Assembly (NCBI GenBank): GCA_039925865.1
Contig: JBDSYA010000020.1
Span: 1 to 7,591, forward strand
Direction of reading: 5' to 3'
DNA: 7,591 bases
Source of the DNA: JBDSYA01 sp039925865
GTDB lineage: Bacteria; Bacteroidota; Ignavibacteria; Tepidaquicellales; Tepidaquicellaceae
Shown: positions 5,754 through 7,591 of the stretch, piece by piece
Position numbering within the stretch: position 1 is the first letter of the stretch
Layout: each line of letters opens with the position of its first letter
Position numbers and translations under genes: made by a program
Notes under the pieces: generated by a model
What the model was told of the DNA's origin: nothing
The model's database searches: none
The model's input: only the letters and a program-made list of their open reading frames with translations

Positions 5754-7367
5754 TTGAAAAATCCAAAATACATTTTTTTGACAGGCGGAGTTGTATCATC
5801 TCTTGGAAAGGGCATTGCTGCTGCATCTCTCGGACTATTATTAAAGTCCAGAGGATTGAGAGTTACGATCCAGAAACTGGATCCTTACATAAATATTGAT
5901 CCTGGTACAATGTCACCTGTTCAGCACGGGGAGGTATTTGTCACAGAAGACGGAGCAGAAACAGATCTTGATCTGGGTCATTATGAAAGATTTTTAGACG
6001 AGAATATGTCAAAGGCTAATAATATGACGACCGGGCAGATATATAATGAAGTTATTACAAAAGAGAGAAAAGGTGATTATCTTGGAGCGACTGTTCAGGT
6101 AATCCCGCATATAACTGATGAGATCAAGAGAAGGATAAGGCTGCTTGAGAAGGAAAATAAGTATGATGTAATTATTTCTGAGATTGGGGGAACCGTTGGT
6201 GACATTGAATCACTTCCGTTTTTAGAAGCAATGAGACAGCTGATGTTTAATGTCGGAAAAAATAATTCATTATGTGTTCATCTGACATTAGTACCGTATA
6301 TAAAATCCGCAGGAGAATTAAAGACGAAGCCTACACAGCATTCCGTGAAGACCTTACTGGAGATAGGTATACAGCCGGATATTTTGCTTTGCAGAAGTGA
6401 GCAGGAGCTTTCAAAGGAAATGAAAGCCAAGATCGGATTATTCTGCAACATAGAGCCGGAATCAGTTTTACAGGCTTTAGATGCAGACTCTATTTACCAG
6501 GTGCCGTTAAATCTGAAAGGTGAAAAATTTGATGAAGTGGTTTTAAAAAAATTAAATATTAAAGCAGGCAAACCGGATCTTAAAAACTGGTCGAAAGTTG
6601 TTAATAAAATTATGAATCCATCCGAAGAAATTACGATTGGTATCTGCGGTAAATATAATATTGTGCCCGACGCTTATAAAAGTATTACAGAATCATTTAT
6701 TCATGCCGGAGCTTTTAATGAGGTGAAAGTCAATCTTAAATGGATAAATTCGGTGGATATTGAAAAAGGAAAAGGCAGCGTTAAAGAGATAATGAAGAAT
6801 ACAAAAGGTTTACTGGTTTGTCCCGGTTTTGGAGACCGAGGAGTGGAAGGTAAAATTGAAGCTATACGTTATGTAAGAGAAAACAAAATTCCTTTTTTTG
6901 GAATCTGTCTTGGCTTGCAATGCGCTGTGATTGAATATGCCAGGAATGTATCTAAACTGAAAAACGCGAATTCTTCCGAGTTTAAAGAATCAAAGTACAA
7001 CGTCATTGATATCATGGAGTACCAAAAGTCTGTAAAGATCAAAGGAGGATCCATGCGTCTTGGTGCGTACCCATGCATTATTGAAAAAAATTCTCTGGCA
7101 TTTAAATGTTACGGTAAGGAATTTGTGAATGAGAGACATCGTCACAGATACGAGGTGAATAATAATTTCAGAAAAGTTTTATCGGAAAGCGGAATGAATT
7201 TCTCAGGTGTATCTCCTGACGGTACGTTAGTCGAAATGATCGAGTTATCCAAAAAAATGCATCCGTTTTTTATTGCATGCCAGTTTCATCCTGAGTTTAA
7301 ATCCAGAGTTGTAAGTCCGCATCCATTGTTCAGAGAGTTTGTTAAGGCGTGTAAGGAGAATGGTTAA
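5754..7367 (+). CDS. pyrG: CTP synthase (glutamine-hydrolysing), TTG start
   Basis: The 537-residue cytosolic enzyme makes CTP from UTP, ATP and glutamine. The N-terminal amidoligase domain (about 1-270) has GGVVSSLGKG (11-20) with K19 in the ATP loop, DPGTMSPVQHGEVFVTEDG (49-67), ETDLDLGHYERF (69-80), SEIGGTVGDIES (142-153) and KTKPTQHSVK (190-199). The C-terminal class I glutaminase domain (about 290-537) has the oxyanion segment CPGFGDRG (356-363), the nucleophile elbow GICLGLQC with C385, and FHPEF with H512 and E514 completing the triad. The oxyanion segment is PGFGxRG rather than the proteobacterial PGGFGxRG. The start must be TTG at 5754: an in-frame TAA sits at 5745-5747 and no ATG lies before the ATP loop. 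No Shine-Dalgarno sequence is visible. The gene is bracketed by perfect 21-bp inverted repeats, and its stop codon lies inside the right one. Confidence 0.97.
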   Translation: MKNPKYIFLTGGVVSSLGKGIAAASLGLLLKSRGLRVTIQKLDPYINIDPGTMSPVQHGEVFVTEDGAETDLDLGHYERFLDENMSKANNMTTGQIYNEVITKERKGDYLGATVQVIPHITDEIKRRIRLLEKENKYDVIISEIGGTVGDIESLPFLEAMRQLMFNVGKNNSLCVHLTLVPYIKSAGELKTKPTQHSVKTLLEIGIQPDILLCRSEQELSKEMKAKIGLFCNIEPESVLQALDADSIYQVPLNLKGEKFDEVVLKKLNIKAGKPDLKNWSKVVNKIMNPSEEITIGICGKYNIVPDAYKSITESFIHAGAFNEVKVNLKWINSVDIEKGKGSVKEIMKNTKGLLVCPGFGDRGVEGKIEAIRYVRENKIPFFGICLGLQCAVIEYARNVSKLKNANSSEFKESKYNVIDIMEYQKSVKIKGGSMRLGAYPCIIEKNSLAFKCYGKEFVNERHRHRYEVNNNFRKVLSESGMNFSGVSPDGTLVEMIELSKKMHPFFIACQFHPEFKSRVVSPHPLFREFVKACKENG

Positions 7368-7383
7368 TTGGTTGATTAGTTAA
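7363..7383 (+). repeat. 21-bp copy of the intergenic repeat over the pyrG stop codon
   Basis: The bases, starting GTTAATTGGTTGATTAG, are an exact reverse complement of 5720-5740. The copy begins in the last sense codon of pyrG and includes its TAA stop (7365-7367). A further partial copy, GGTTGATT, follows at 7387-7394, so this flank also has a slightly repetitive G/T-rich character like the left arm at 5560. Confidence 0.9.
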
Positions 7384-7494
7384 ATGGTTGATTTGTTTTC
7401 GAATGTTAATGTTGGTACTGCCGTCTTAGATTATTGTAACAATTTAGAAGATTTTGTCGAGGAATCGAGAAAATGGTTACTAAACTTGGAATAA
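7384..7494 (+). CDS. short reading frame of unknown function downstream of pyrG
   Basis: ATG at 7384-7386 opens a 36-codon frame to TAA at 7492-7494, beginning MVDLFSNVNVGTAVLDYCNN and ending EESRKWLLNLE. I do not recognise it. The ATG touches the edge of the 21-bp repeat and the first codons come from the repeat's partial second copy (GGTTGATT). The real coding part, if any, may therefore be a gene fragment fused to repeat sequence. No Shine-Dalgarno sequence is seen. At this length it could be chance. It is recorded because the DNA between pyrG and the window end otherwise has no explanation. Confidence 0.2.
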   Translation: MVDLFSNVNVGTAVLDYCNNLEDFVEESRKWLLNLE

Positions 7495-7591
7495 AAATGA
7501 AATCAAAATACAACCTCGACGAAGAATTTAATAAGACTGTAAACTCAATTACAAAAGAGTTCATGCTCGAACGATGTAAATTGTATAAAGT
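7473..7591 (+). CDS. start of an unassigned gene running off the window end (3' partial)
   Basis: A frame opens after a stop at 7437-7439 and remains open to the last base. ATG codons lie at 7473-7475 and 7497-7499. The longer choice begins MVTKLGIKMKSKYNLDEEFN; the shorter begins MKSKYNLDEEFNKTVNSI, only 2 bp after the stop of the preceding 36-codon frame. The visible product is charged and probably helical (DEEFNKTVNSITKEFMLERC). No family is recognisable from about 40 residues. The overlap and near-adjacency of two short frames would fit either two small genes or one gene with a frameshift, and the sequence beyond the window is needed to tell. Confidence 0.35.
   Translation, partial: MVTKLGIKMKSKYNLDEEFNKTVNSITKEFMLERCKLYK

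Overview
The window looks like a stretch of chromosome from a Gram-negative, AT-rich bacterium, most likely of the Bacteroidota/Chlorobiota/Ignavibacteriota assemblage. KdsB (Kdo activation for lipopolysaccharide) implies an outer membrane. GatC implies indirect Gln- and/or Asn-tRNA charging. The leaders of mntH, mbfA, plsC, gatC and pyrG are A/T-rich with no recognisable Shine-Dalgarno sequence, as is common in Bacteroidota relatives. CTP synthase carries a PGFGxRG oxyanion motif rather than PGGFGxRG, which I recall from that group. The phylum is an inference from these traits, not a measured placement.

Region 1 (1-2772) is a metal-homeostasis block on the + strand. It holds the C-terminal FeoA/SH3-like end of a DtxR/MntR-type metalloregulator, an Nramp Mn(II)/Fe(II) importer (mntH) 10 bp later, and a ferritin-like plus VIT1 membrane protein of the MbfA (iron exporter) type. 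Two adjacent dyads lie in the 140-bp gap before mbfA. Import, export and sensing of Mn/Fe are therefore encoded side by side.

Region 2 (2797-3999) holds a lone GNAT acetyltransferase on the - strand, divergent from a GTG-started PlsC-type acyltransferase on the + strand.

Region 3 (4059-5562) is a tight + strand unit, gatC-kdsB-GNAT(RimJ/L-like), in which each junction is a 4-bp ATGA overlap.

Region 4 (5560-7591) is the unusual part. Three tandem TGATTAGT units begin on the stop codon of the GNAT gene. They are followed by what reads as the C-terminal remnant of a four-helix-bundle (S23, 23S rRNA intervening-sequence) protein gene. An inverted copy of the repeat follows, then a TTG-started pyrG. 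Another copy lies over the pyrG stop codon and is a perfect 21-bp inverted match to the copy just upstream of pyrG. Beyond that are about 200 bp with two short reading frames I cannot assign, one running off the end of the window.

Most of the window is ordinary housekeeping content. The repeat/S23-remnant/pyrG arrangement is the part that standard gene calls do not explain.
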